A stretch of DNA of 64,000 bases from Nitrosomonas sp. Is35 (GCF_033063295.1 NZ_JAWJZH010000001.1:3100001-3164000), one strand, 5' to 3'; counted from the stretch's first letter, positions 35,585 to 45,143 are shown. Notes: generated by a model from the letters alone, not told the origin. Numbers and translations: made by a program.

Positions 35585-37879
35585 GTGGTTAATCGTAAAA
35601 ATTCTTCAAATGCCAACAGACAGTCCAATATGTTCCATTCCGCGCGGCAAATAGCGGCCAGCATGATTTTGGCAATGACGATGAGTGCAATGGACAAAGT
35701 AATAGCGGAACAAGTTGCCGGGGATTCGGCAGCAACCAAAGTTAGGTCTGAAAACAACGAGCACAATTCCGCTGTTCAAATGACACCGATAAACATTATC
35801 GGTGTCACACCGGATCAACCCTCCCAGCCCAATACCAGTACACTGAAAGGCCGTTCACTACGCTTGCAGCAAGGCAATACACTGGGGCAGACCTTAAACG
35901 AGGAACTCGGTGTTAGCAATGCTTCTTTTGGCCCCGGAGTAGGTATTCCGGTGATCCGTGGCTTAACCGGATCGCGGGTGCGCATTTTACAAAACGGTAT
36001 TGGCACGCATGATGCCACCAGCTTGAGCCCGGATCATGCCGTGGCGATTGATCCCTTATTTGCCGAAGAAATCAGAATCATGCGAGGCCCGGAAATCGTT
36101 CGTTATGGCGGCAACGCAATCGGCGGTGTTGTGGATGTTAACGATCATCGCATACCCGGAAAGCGCACCACGAAACCCATCAGCGGCTCTGTCGAGAACC
36201 GCTATGACACTAACGGAGACGGCACAAATTCGGCCTTCAAATTGAATCTGGGAAAAGACCGGCTGGCATTCAATCTGGGCGGTTTCTTTCGCAAACGGGG
36301 TAATACTCAAATTCCAGGAAAAGCAATTGACGAAGCTTTGGTAGAACAACAATTCGGTCTATCAGAGATACAAAATGTCAGTGGCACAATCCCCAATACC
36401 AATAGCAGAGGAATCGGCGGTTTTGCCGGTATATCATGGCTTGGCCATAACATCATGGCGGGCATGTCGGTCAGCCACACGGATAATCGCTACGGCGTGC
36501 CCAAAGGCAGTCATCATCTGGACCCCAATCACCTGAATGGTTTGGAAACAATCCTGCCTAAACTGAATGATTTGAGAGGGTTTGAAGATATCTTCGGTCC
36601 TCAAGCATTGTTTCCCAATATTCGCCTTAACATGCAGCAAACCCGCTATGACTTTAAGTCTGAGTGGTACGAGCCAGCACGCGGCATTGAAAGTGTCAGT
36701 TTCCGCTATGGTTTGGTCGACTATGGGCATACTGAGATGGAAGGCGGGTCCCCTTTCACAAAGTTCAAAAACGATGTCGGTGAAGGGCGTGTTGAAGTAC
36801 GTCATCATGCGTTTCCGAATCTAACCGGCACCTTTGGCGCGCACTGGATACATCGCAATTTTTCCGCGCTGGGTGTAGAAACGTTTGCACCTCGCACCAA
36901 ACAACAGTCGTTGGGCTTATACACGACGCAAGATTACGCCTGGAATAATTGGATCTTGCGTGGCGGGCTCCGCTTTGAACACGCGCATATCGATCCCAGT
37001 GTAAACGAATTGAGACTACGCGGCAGCGCCCTGCCGCCAGTACCATTACCCGGCTCACTTGACTACCAGGCACTGTCCGCCTCCTCGGCACTGCAATGGA
37101 ATCCGCGGACAGATACCGCATTGACGCTGACCTTAAATCGCGGAAAGCGCCCGCCGGATATCCAGGAACTACTGGCACTTGGGCCGCATTTGTCGACTCG
37201 CAGTTTTGAAATTGGCAATGTGCAGCTCAAGAATGAGACCGTGAATATGGCCGATTTAGGAATGGAATGGAAATCAGGACGTATCAGCGCGCGAGCTAAC
37301 GGTTACTACAACCGCACTGACGATTTTATCTACCTGCGGAATACCGGTTTGGTGTATGAGATTGACAACGAGGTAATTCGTCAGCGCTGTGTCAGTGAAG
37401 CGGAATGTGTATCGATCCTCGCCTATGATCAACGGCATGCTGAGTTCATCGGCTTCGAATCCAGGATTGACGCAACGCTTTATGAAATGCCACAAGGCAA
37501 TTTGCTGCTCAGTTTATTTTCCGATTATGTACGCGGCCGTTTTGTCACTGGCGACCGCGACGATGTGCCGCGTATGCCGCCGCTTCGTTACGGCGCTGAA
37601 CTGGGCTACGGCAACTCCACCTGGAATACCTCCGTAAGGTATACCCGGGCTGAAGCGCAACATTATCCGGGAAAAAACGAAACACCCACTGATAGCTACC
37701 ATTTATTGATCGCAACGGCAGATTATCAAATCACAACGAGCAAATGGGGCAATTTATGGCTATTCGCCAAAGGGCACAATCTGCTGAACGAGGAAATACG
37801 TAACTCGGTTTCTTTTTTGCGGAATTTTGCACCGGAACCGGGACGAAGTTTCATCTTGGGCGCGCGCGCCACATTCTAA
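35585..37879 (+). CDS. znuD: TonB-dependent outer-membrane receptor, ZnuD-like
   Basis: 764 residues in the longest frame (GTG start); an ATG 15 codons in (MFHSARQIAASMILA) is an alternative that puts the signal peptide at the N terminus. A plug domain (about 80-190) has the family segments GVGIPVIRGLTGSRVRILQN, SPDHAVAIDPLFAEEIRIMR and GPEIVRYGGNAIGGVVDVND, which match zinc receptors of the ZnuD group; the rest is a beta-barrel ending SFLRNFAPEPGRSFILGARA then TF. It imports zinc or zinc complexes across the outer membrane with TonB energy. The Zur-like palindrome about 240 bases upstream and the neighbouring genes support zinc. Confidence 0.9.
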   Translation: MVNRKNSSNANRQSNMFHSARQIAASMILAMTMSAMDKVIAEQVAGDSAATKVRSENNEHNSAVQMTPINIIGVTPDQPSQPNTSTLKGRSLRLQQGNTLGQTLNEELGVSNASFGPGVGIPVIRGLTGSRVRILQNGIGTHDATSLSPDHAVAIDPLFAEEIRIMRGPEIVRYGGNAIGGVVDVNDHRIPGKRTTKPISGSVENRYDTNGDGTNSAFKLNLGKDRLAFNLGGFFRKRGNTQIPGKAIDEALVEQQFGLSEIQNVSGTIPNTNSRGIGGFAGISWLGHNIMAGMSVSHTDNRYGVPKGSHHLDPNHLNGLETILPKLNDLRGFEDIFGPQALFPNIRLNMQQTRYDFKSEWYEPARGIESVSFRYGLVDYGHTEMEGGSPFTKFKNDVGEGRVEVRHHAFPNLTGTFGAHWIHRNFSALGVETFAPRTKQQSLGLYTTQDYAWNNWILRGGLRFEHAHIDPSVNELRLRGSALPPVPLPGSLDYQALSASSALQWNPRTDTALTLTLNRGKRPPDIQELLALGPHLSTRSFEIGNVQLKNETVNMADLGMEWKSGRISARANGYYNRTDDFIYLRNTGLVYEIDNEVIRQRCVSEAECVSILAYDQRHAEFIGFESRIDATLYEMPQGNLLLSLFSDYVRGRFVTGDRDDVPRMPPLRYGAELGYGNSTWNTSVRYTRAEAQHYPGKNETPTDSYHLLIATADYQITTSKWGNLWLFAKGHNLLNEEIRNSVSFLRNFAPEPGRSFILGARATF

Positions 37880-37919
37880 AACTGGCCACAATCCGGAATC
37901 TCGACAGGGAATCGTTATA

Positions 37920-39275
37920 TTGAAAACATCAGCCGGTAAAACTTATCTTTGCTTTTATCTACTCTCCATTGTTTTACTATCCGGCCGGCAAGCTTTTGCC
38001 GTGCATCTGGATGTCGAAGTCTGGGGGCAAGGCAATGCTCTGTTTACAGGCTATTGCCGCACACCCGGCGCGGTAGGTTGCGATCTGGACGGATTAGCCG
38101 AAGTATTGCATTTACCAGCGGGTACATTGCCGATAGAAGCTGTTACCGGGAAACTGATTTTTCCAGCCGATTTTCAAGATCTGCCGGGCGGGGATTTCAA
38201 AACTAAAAACCCAGGATTCCAGTCAATTCAAAATGCATTGCTACCGAATGAATTGCTGAGTTATCGGGCGCTGGGAGCCCTCAAATACTGGGACCCGGTT
38301 TTATCTTCTTGGGGAAAACCGCCCGAAGGCACACAAATCAGACTGTTTGGCGGACTGGAAGCAAGTGCTGACATAATCAATGATCTATCCCAATGTGCCG
38401 GTCAGTTAATATGCTTCAGCGACGGAATCTTCGGTAGTGATGGCAGCACCATTTTTTCTGCCAATGGTATCTTGGGCAATCCGGAGCTGGTTGTAGATAT
38501 TACGGGAAGCAATGGTGTATTGCATACGCATCTGAGTTTCTTCCTGGAAAACCAGAAAGGTGAAATAGGCGGCCCCGCAGGTGCTTATCTCATCGAAATG
38601 CAACTGATCTCCAATGCCCGTTACTTTCCTTCAGCACCGTTTTTCATTTTATTCAACGCGGGCTTGCGTGAAGATGAATTCGCCGCAGCATTGTTAGCGC
38701 TTACTGGCGGCATCGTAGCGCCTGATCCGGATCCACCACAACCGGTCATTCCTGTATCCATTCCGGGTGACGTTGATTTCGATGGCGATGTAGATCGACT
38801 CGATGTAGCGTTGATTTTACTGGCCGCACAAAACAATGAGCCGGTGCGATCCAGCAATGCCATGCTCGACGTCAATCGTGACGGTGTTATTAATCGCACC
38901 GACGCATTTCTGGCTAAACAATTATGCACGCTGAGGCTGTGCAACATTCCGGTATTGGCTCCCGCCACCGTTTTGAATGTGGCGGCGGTCTACGATGAAA
39001 AGAACAGTCTATTGGACTTGAACGATGTTCAAGTGGGTAAATTGCATTATCGGGCGCAGTTGCAATTAAAGGATAACAGCTTATTCGAGCTGAATTCGGC
39101 GCAGTTGGATATATCACGCTATGCCATACCCGCACGTTATGACATTGAAGCGGCAATTCTGGAAATCCCTTCAGTCTATATTAATGAAAAAAATTATAAA
39201 GCGATCCTGCGCAACATAGGGGATTCGAAGTTCCGGCTGGAATACTTTGAAGAAATTGACACAATTTTTAAGTAA
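37920..39275 (+). CDS. Secreted protein with HxH motif and dockerin-like calcium repeats
   Basis: 451 residues from a TTG (37920) behind AGGGAA; upstream codons in the frame overlap the receptor gene and are not needed. Signal peptide to about residue 27 (FYLLSIVLLSGRQAFA). Residues 28-260 are homologous to the next gene product, sharing a NPGFQS/EPGFDV segment, a KYWDP/LFWNG segment and GVLHTHLSFFLENQ (HxH near residue 200). Residues 283-340 are a dockerin-like EF-hand pair (GDVDFDGDVDRLDVALILLA, LDVNRDGVINRTDAFLA). The C terminus holds two repeats of a ~33-residue module (L-x-x-V-x5-Y-x-A-x-L-x6-F-x-L). It follows the ZnuD-like receptor by 40 bases and is probably co-transcribed. It may bind zinc; I recall Zur-regulated secreted families (All3515-like) of this sort, but could not check. 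Confidence 0.8.
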   Translation: MKTSAGKTYLCFYLLSIVLLSGRQAFAVHLDVEVWGQGNALFTGYCRTPGAVGCDLDGLAEVLHLPAGTLPIEAVTGKLIFPADFQDLPGGDFKTKNPGFQSIQNALLPNELLSYRALGALKYWDPVLSSWGKPPEGTQIRLFGGLEASADIINDLSQCAGQLICFSDGIFGSDGSTIFSANGILGNPELVVDITGSNGVLHTHLSFFLENQKGEIGGPAGAYLIEMQLISNARYFPSAPFFILFNAGLREDEFAAALLALTGGIVAPDPDPPQPVIPVSIPGDVDFDGDVDRLDVALILLAAQNNEPVRSSNAMLDVNRDGVINRTDAFLAKQLCTLRLCNIPVLAPATVLNVAAVYDEKNSLLDLNDVQVGKLHYRAQLQLKDNSLFELNSAQLDISRYAIPARYDIEAAILEIPSVYINEKNYKAILRNIGDSKFRLEYFEEIDTIFK

Positions 39276-39365
39276 GGGCGATTTTGCCAGGAGGATAACG
39301 ACAGAATTAATTTTGCAGCACGTATCAATAAAAACAGTAATTTAAAAAATTTAAGAGGCTTGATC

Positions 39366-40148
39366 ATGTTTAAAAAAATACTTTTTGGGTTAGTAACTGT
39401 AGTTGCTAGCGGGTTCTTTTCATCCGCTAGCGCGGTTGAGCATCATCATGAGAGTGACATACAACCTTGGAAAATCGGTGCCGAAATATTCGTCAACAGC
39501 AATTTATTCGAGCCTGATTTTGGTGATATCGGCGGAGGATCATATGCAACAGATGAACCAGGGTTTGATGTTCACATAGAAAAAGGCGCATTTACCCCTG
39601 GCAACTGGCTGCGTTTTCAGCCTGTCGGTAAATTATTATTCTGGAATGGCACCGAATGGAGTCCGGCAATACCAAATGGAGAGCGGATCGAGATCACCGA
39701 CGCGCTTGATAATATCATTTCGTATCACGCCGATGGCACAAGCAGTATTCCAGGGGTTATCGGGGAAATTGGCAGCGATGGCGGATTGCACGATCACTTA
39801 AGCATGTCTATTTTCAATGCATCCAATACTTTGGGTGGCAGTACCGGCGCATATCGCATCGAACTCAAATTATTCGAATCTAAAGCCAACAGCGATACTT
39901 CGGTTGCTATTGCCGCTTCTCCTATCGCAATCGTTTTTAATCGCGGGCTTACGCAAGATAAGTTTGAATTGGCAGTCTCGGCAGCTGCAGACCTGAGAGA
40001 CAACTCCGTTTTCGTCGCGGAAACAGGAATGTTAACTATCCAACGAGTCAAAGCACTGGGCTCATATTACCAAGCAAGACTCAAATATCTTGGCGATAAC
40101 AAATTTGAACTGATTGATGTTCAGGAAACTCCTGCAGCCAAGGAATGA
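39366..40148 (+). CDS. Secreted paralogue with HxH motif, putative zinc-binding protein
   Basis: 260 residues from the ATG at 39366, seven bases after AAGAGG. Signal peptide MFKKILFGLVTVVASGFFSS, cleaved near ASA; the mature end starts VEHHHESD, a His cluster. Residues 30-200 align with the upstream neighbour: EPGFDVHIEKGAF, PVGKLLFWNGTEWSPAIPNG, SDGGLHDHLSMSIFN (HxH near residue 142), GGSTGAYRIELKLFESK, and IAIVFNRGLTQDKFELAV. One C-terminal module (YYQARLKYLGDNKFELIDVQ) matches the repeats in that protein. It lacks the dockerin. With the receptor, Zur box and metallochaperones it suggests a zinc-capture function. Confidence 0.8.
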   Translation: MFKKILFGLVTVVASGFFSSASAVEHHHESDIQPWKIGAEIFVNSNLFEPDFGDIGGGSYATDEPGFDVHIEKGAFTPGNWLRFQPVGKLLFWNGTEWSPAIPNGERIEITDALDNIISYHADGTSSIPGVIGEIGSDGGLHDHLSMSIFNASNTLGGSTGAYRIELKLFESKANSDTSVAIAASPIAIVFNRGLTQDKFELAVSAAADLRDNSVFVAETGMLTIQRVKALGSYYQARLKYLGDNKFELIDVQETPAAKE

Positions 40149-40634
40149 AAGATACCCTTAACTTCCGCGTACAGAGCCCCAAATCGCGTTAAGAAGTGTT
40201 CTCAACCAGATGACAATCGTTGCAGTTTTTCCTGCCGGAGAATGTCATTAGTAACAAGTTGCGGCAAGAGGTGGCGCTCAGTCACCTCAAACACCGCAAA
40301 GTTAATGCGACGATCAGAAGGCAAAATCAGACGAAATAGCATACCGTTTGCGAGTGATCAATAAACGTTTTGAATTTGATTTCAAAGCAGCATCCCCCAA
40401 CATAGTAGTCTCTCAGCGTATCCCCAGGTTTTCTGGAGGGATATCACCCGGTTGTCTGGATTGCAGGTAGTGATATACACTGCAATACTGTGCCGCAATT
40501 CTGCACGTCGGCTGCCGGAATGGCTGATAGTTTTACCCGCTCGTTCCACAAGACAGTGTGACGCCAATACGGAACTTCAGGAAAACATTCTGAAGATTTA
40601 CCGGTGTTTTAATTTTTTTCATGGACCCACGTCA
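40149..40634. other. Intergenic region before the cytochrome pair
   Basis: Nearly 490 bases. The upstream part of the cytochrome frame (from a TTG at 40452) reads through it, but the product there (with RNSARRLPEWLIVLPARSTR) has no homology I recognise and no ribosome-binding site, so I treat it as non-coding. No RNA, repeat or obvious terminator seen. Confidence 0.45.
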
Positions 40635-41354
40635 ATGAAGTTTTTTGCTTTTATCTTGTTAGCGATGATTCCCGGCTTGGCAAGTGCTGCCGAGCCGTCA
40701 TCATCCGGACTATCCGATACCCTCGAAGAGCGGGTAAAACCCTGCATCATCTGCCACAGAGATGCCGACCGGATAGACCGGGATGCCTATTTCCCGCGTA
40801 TTGCGGGCAAACCGGCTGGTTATCTCTTTAATCAATTGCGTAATTTTCGCGATGGGCGGCGCTATTATCAGCCGATGGCCATTTTGCTCGAAAACATGTC
40901 GGATGAGTACATGCGGGAAATCGCGGATTATTTTGCTGCCCAACCCTACGCTTATCTGGAGCCGGTAGTGCCCGCACTGACACCGGATGAAATCAAATCC
41001 GTGGAAACACTGATGTATTCCGGCGACCCCGGACGCGATCTTCCGGCATGCGGTGCTTGTCATGGCGAAAAACTGATGGGCGTGCAACCGGCCATTCCCG
41101 GCCTGCTGGGCTTGCCGCATGCCTATCTGGCGGCACAGTTCGGCGGCTGGCGCAATGGCGGAATCATGCGCGGCCAGGTACCGGATTGCATGTCGGAAAT
41201 AGCCAAGAAACTGACTCAGGAAGAAGTTAATGCGCTGGTGCAGTGGCTGCCCGGGCAGCCGGTATCGGAGCAATCCGCCGGAGCGGATGCACTTACTCCG
41301 GAATTGGCGCAGCGTTGCCGGACTATTTTGTCCGGAAAGGAAGTGACACAATGA
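40635..41354 (+). CDS. Diheme cytochrome c, c4/c553-like
   Basis: 239 residues from the ATG at 40635. Signal peptide MKFFAFILLAMIPGLASA. Two heme sites, CIICH (near residue 37) and CGACH (near 136), each followed by a c-type fold; Met ligands could be in QPMAILLENM and GGIMRGQVP. The segments FPRIAGKPAGYLFNQLRNFR and IPGLLGLPHAYLAAQFGGWR are the duplicated motifs of c4-type diheme cytochromes. It is exported and heme is attached in the periplasm. The stop overlaps the ATG of the next cytochrome by four bases (ATGA), so the two form one unit, likely passing electrons between a dehydrogenase and an oxidase. Confidence 0.9.
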   Translation: MKFFAFILLAMIPGLASAAEPSSSGLSDTLEERVKPCIICHRDADRIDRDAYFPRIAGKPAGYLFNQLRNFRDGRRYYQPMAILLENMSDEYMREIADYFAAQPYAYLEPVVPALTPDEIKSVETLMYSGDPGRDLPACGACHGEKLMGVQPAIPGLLGLPHAYLAAQFGGWRNGGIMRGQVPDCMSEIAKKLTQEEVNALVQWLPGQPVSEQSAGADALTPELAQRCRTILSGKEVTQ

Positions 41355-42634
41355 GAAATTCAAGCGGAGCAGAGTTTATGAGCAAGTGGCCAATTATCGC
41401 TTGGGTTGCGGGTGGTTTGCTGCTATCCCTGGTGCAAACTGCATCGGCTCAGACACCGGCTGACTCCGATACGGAGCAAGTCCGGCGCGGCGAATATCTT
41501 GCCCGGGCAGGCAATTGCATGGGGTGCCATACCACGCGCGGCGGCGAACCTTACGCGGGCGGGCGCAAGCTGAATACGCCTTTCGGTCAATTCGTCACAC
41601 CGAACATCACGCCGGATAACGAAACCGGAATCGGCCGCTGGAACAGCGATGATTTCTGGCAGGCACTGCATTACGGAAAGTCGAAGGATGGCCGCTATTT
41701 GTACCCGGCTTTTCCATATACCGAATATACCAAGGTTACCCGGCCGGATGCCGATGCGATTTTCGCGTATTTACGCTCACTTCCGCCTGTCGCACAGACC
41801 AATCCACCCCACAAGATCAGTTCACCTTACGATAATCAGTTTCTCCTGTTTCTTTGGCGAACTCAATACTTCAAGGAAGGTGTTTATCAGCCGGATAAAT
41901 CGAAAAGCGATGAGTGGAACCGGGGTAGTTATCTGGTTCAGGGACTTGGACACTGCACCGCCTGCCACACCTCCCGTAATGTATTGGGAGCAAGTCAGGA
42001 TGATAAACTGTCCGGCGGTAAAATCATGGGTACCTACTGGTATGCACCCTCTTTGATATCTCCGCTGGAAGCCGGAGTGGGTGAATGGCCGGTCGAGGAT
42101 ATTGCCGAACTGCTGTCCACTGGGATAAACAGCCATGCCGTGACTTCCGGCTCTATGGCCACGATTGTCCGGCAAAGTCTGCAATATCTGTCGGACTATG
42201 ATATCCGTTCGATAGCGGTTTACCTTCAATCCCTGGGCGAGAAAAAAGGCGACGCCAAGGCACCCCGGAAAGCTCGCAAAATGCCGGAACAGGTGCGCCA
42301 ATATCTAGCACTCGGGCAAGAAGTATATGAAAAACACTGTCAGGACTGTCACGGCCAATCAGGCGAAGGCATACCGAAAATATATCCTCCGCTGGCTGGA
42401 AACCGCAATGTGACCATGAGCCCCTCGCTGAACACTATCCGCAACGTGCTGTATGGCGGATATCCCCCTGCCACGGCTGGTAATCCGAGACCCCATGGCA
42501 TGCCACCGTATCAGCATTTCATTCGCGATGCTGAGATTGCCCAAGTTGTGTCTTATATCAGGAACGCATGGGGAAATCGCGGCAGTCTGGTGAGTCCAGA
42601 AGATGTCGATAACAGTCGAGGCAGCGAATTCTGA
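41351..42634 (+). CDS. Triheme cytochrome c, dehydrogenase-subunit type
   Basis: About 427 residues from the ATG that overlaps the upstream stop behind AAGGAAG; an internal ATG (41378, MSKWPII) is also possible. Signal peptide in WPIIAWVAGGLLLSLVQTAS. Three heme sites: CMGCH, CTACH and CQDCH. The segments GGRKLNTPFGQFVTPNITPD and GRWNSDDFWQALHYGKSKDG are typical of the cytochrome subunit of membrane alcohol/gluconate-type dehydrogenases. No flavin or quinoprotein dehydrogenase gene lies next to it, so the physiological partner is not known. Confidence 0.92.
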   Translation: MRNSSGAEFMSKWPIIAWVAGGLLLSLVQTASAQTPADSDTEQVRRGEYLARAGNCMGCHTTRGGEPYAGGRKLNTPFGQFVTPNITPDNETGIGRWNSDDFWQALHYGKSKDGRYLYPAFPYTEYTKVTRPDADAIFAYLRSLPPVAQTNPPHKISSPYDNQFLLFLWRTQYFKEGVYQPDKSKSDEWNRGSYLVQGLGHCTACHTSRNVLGASQDDKLSGGKIMGTYWYAPSLISPLEAGVGEWPVEDIAELLSTGINSHAVTSGSMATIVRQSLQYLSDYDIRSIAVYLQSLGEKKGDAKAPRKARKMPEQVRQYLALGQEVYEKHCQDCHGQSGEGIPKIYPPLAGNRNVTMSPSLNTIRNVLYGGYPPATAGNPRPHGMPPYQHFIRDAEIAQVVSYIRNAWGNRGSLVSPEDVDNSRGSEF

Positions 42635-43055
42635 GCCGCTCCGGTTTTTCCGGAGATTTTTAGTGTGCGGCGGGCTGCAATAATGCGATATTCCGCCAAG
42701 CTGTCACCGATCACTAGCTGCCGTGCTCGATCGCATCAAACCTAGGAATTCGTTTTCACCGGGTTTGATGCGCACCGCAACAACATGGTGCAATTGCATT
42801 TCAATTCCAACGCTGGAATCCGCTTGATCCGCCTTCATCTTAATTCAAATACTTCATCCAAGTTAGTGTGACTTTCCACCTCTAGCGTTTAAAAGCGCAA
42901 TCTGGATAATCTTAGGTGCAAAATTTTGGCAAATCACCAGCGCCTTAAAATATTAATTCTTACAGTGTTAAGAAACTGGCGGTCACATTCGATCAGAATG
43001 ACGCGGTTTCGCAATTCTCAGTAAAATAAGAACAGTTTTTCTACTAGGAACCTTT
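42635..43055. other. Intergenic region upstream of cstA with a deacetylase gene remnant
   Basis: About 420 bases. Its left half holds the deacetylase pseudogene fragment; the rest is AT-richer and holds the AGGAACC ribosome-binding site of cstA. No further frame supported. Confidence 0.5.
42667..42803 (+). pseudogene. Decayed partial copy of the HDAC-like deacetylase gene
   Basis: Aligns with about 32029-32168 of the intact gene: shared blocks include CGGCTGCAA, ATTCCGCCAAGC, GTCACCGATCACT, CATCAAACC/TTCAAACC, and a GATGCGCA segment; it corresponds to RGCNGAAFRQAVTDHWLPAL through SAGFDAHRDDDMAQLQL. It has a stop and indels and no start or ends of the gene. Confidence 0.85.
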
Positions 43056-45131
43056 ATGAATCTGTTAATAAAATATCTTGTCTGGATAGCTCTGTCTCTC
43101 GCCGGAGCTTCCGCTCTCGCGGTCATTGCCCTGAATCGCGGTGAATCGATCGGCGCGATCTGGATCGTCATCGCGGCGGTGTGCGTTTATCTCATCGCTT
43201 TCCGTTTTTACAGTTTGTTCATCGCGAACCGGGTGTTAAAGCTGGATGAAAGGCGTATGACACCAGCGTATAAGCATAACGACGGCCTTGATCATGTGCC
43301 GACCAATAAGTATGTGCTGTTCGGGCATCATTTCGCGGCGATTGCCGGGGCGGGGCCGCTGGTGGGACCAATCCTAGCGGCGCAGATGGGTTATTTGCCA
43401 GGCATGTTGTGGCTGTTGGCCGGTGTGGTATTTGCCGGTGCGGTGCAGGATTTTATCGTGCTGTTCATTTCCACGCGACGTAATGGCCGCTCGCTCGGAG
43501 ATCTGATCAAATCCGAGCTGGGTCAATTGCCCGGCATGATTGCCATGTTTGGCACATTCTTCATCATGCTCATTTTGCTGGCGGTATTATCCTTGATCGT
43601 GGTTAAGGCACTGGCCGAATCGCCGTGGGGCACGTTTACGGTGGCGGCGACCATTCCGATTGCGTTGTTCATGGGGATTTACGCACGTTATTTCCGTCCC
43701 TGCGCCATCGGTGAAGTGTCGATCATTGGTTTTGTGCTGCTCATGTTATCTATCGTTGCCGGGCAATATGTGCAGGAAGATCCCGAGTGGGGGGCGATGT
43801 TCACGTTGAGCGGCGAGCAATTGACCTGGTTGTTGATCGGTTATGGCTTTATCGCCGCGGTTCTGCCGGTCTGGCTGTTGCTCGCACCGCGCGATTACTT
43901 GTCGACTTTCTTGAAGATCGGCACCATCGTGGGCTTGGCCATCGGTGTTATTGTGATTTCACCAGAACTGAAAATGCCTGCATTGACACAGTTTATCGAT
44001 GGCTCCGGCCCGGTCTGGTCGGGCGATTTATTTCCTTTTTTGTTTGTGACGGTAGCTTGCGGCGCGATTTCCGGCTTTCATTCACTGATTGCTTCGGGCA
44101 CCACGCCTAAGATGATTTCGTCGGAAATGGATGCGCGCTTCATCGGTTACGGCGCAATGCTGATGGAGTCATTCGTTGCCATTATGGCATTGGTTGCTGC
44201 GGCAACCTTGGAACCTGGTATCTATTTCGCCATGAACAGTCCGGCGGCCATCATCGGCACCACCGCAGAATCGGCGACGCAAACGATCACCCAATGGGGA
44301 TTTTATGTGACACCGGAAATGATTCATCAGACCGCACAGAATGTCGGCGAACATAGCATCATTTCGCGCACCGGCGGCGCACCGACGCTGGCGGTCGGCA
44401 TGGCGCAGATTTTGTCGGAAGTGATCGGCGGCACGGCCATGATGGCTTTCTGGTACCACTTCGCGATTTTGTTTGAAGCGTTATTCATACTGACCGCAGT
44501 CGATGCCGGAACACGCGCCGGACGTTTCATGTTGCAGGATTTGCTGGGATCGTTTGTTCCTGCCATGAAACGCACCGACTCAGTCGTTGCCAGTCTGGTT
44601 GCCACCGGGCTGTGCGTCGCTGGCTGGGGATACTTTCTGTACCAGGGGGTTATCGATCCGCTGGGGGGTATTAATACACTGTGGCCGTTGTTCGGTATCG
44701 CGAACCAGATGCTGGCGGGGATCGCATTGATTCTGGCAACCTGCGTGTTGTTCAAAATGAAACAGGATCGCTTTGCCTGGGTGACCGCCATTCCGGTGGT
44801 GTGGGTCAGCGTTTGCACGTTGACGGCGGCATGGCAAAAGATTTTCCACGACAACCCGCGCATCGGATTTCTCGCCCATGCGGAAAAATACCAGGAAGCG
44901 GTGGCGCAAGGCATCGTGTTAGCACCGGCCAAGTCCATCGAACAGATGCAGCAGGTGATTTTCAATGACTACGTGAATACCTCGCTGGCCGGCCTATTCA
45001 TGGCCGTGTTGATCAGCATGCTGGTGTTTGGCGTCCGGACCGTGCTGCAAGCGCGCATCGTCCGGCATCCCACCGCACAGGAAGCGCCGTTTGAATTATT
45101 GCCCATTTACGCGGCAAACAACAATAAATAA
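43056..45131 (+). CDS. cstA: Carbon starvation protein A, peptide/pyruvate transporter
   Basis: 691 residues, strongly hydrophobic with about 16-18 membrane helices. Family signatures: NKYVLFGHHFAAIAGAGPLV near residue 85, VGPILAAQMGYLPGMLWLLA, ISGFHSLIASGTTPKMISSE, and GGAPTLAVGMAQIL. CstA relatives import peptides or pyruvate. A GGAACC sequence precedes the ATG. It is followed after 12 bases by its usual small partner. Confidence 0.95.
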   Translation: MNLLIKYLVWIALSLAGASALAVIALNRGESIGAIWIVIAAVCVYLIAFRFYSLFIANRVLKLDERRMTPAYKHNDGLDHVPTNKYVLFGHHFAAIAGAGPLVGPILAAQMGYLPGMLWLLAGVVFAGAVQDFIVLFISTRRNGRSLGDLIKSELGQLPGMIAMFGTFFIMLILLAVLSLIVVKALAESPWGTFTVAATIPIALFMGIYARYFRPCAIGEVSIIGFVLLMLSIVAGQYVQEDPEWGAMFTLSGEQLTWLLIGYGFIAAVLPVWLLLAPRDYLSTFLKIGTIVGLAIGVIVISPELKMPALTQFIDGSGPVWSGDLFPFLFVTVACGAISGFHSLIASGTTPKMISSEMDARFIGYGAMLMESFVAIMALVAAATLEPGIYFAMNSPAAIIGTTAESATQTITQWGFYVTPEMIHQTAQNVGEHSIISRTGGAPTLAVGMAQILSEVIGGTAMMAFWYHFAILFEALFILTAVDAGTRAGRFMLQDLLGSFVPAMKRTDSVVASLVATGLCVAGWGYFLYQGVIDPLGGINTLWPLFGIANQMLAGIALILATCVLFKMKQDRFAWVTAIPVVWVSVCTLTAAWQKIFHDNPRIGFLAHAEKYQEAVAQGIVLAPAKSIEQMQQVIFNDYVNTSLAGLFMAVLISMLVFGVRTVLQARIVRHPTAQEAPFELLPIYAANNNK

Positions 45132-45143
45132 TGGAGATTAACC

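Noticed and set aside
40452..40634. N-terminal extension of the diheme cytochrome from a TTG
   Set aside because: The signal peptide starts at the ATG at 40635; the extension lacks homology and a ribosome-binding site.
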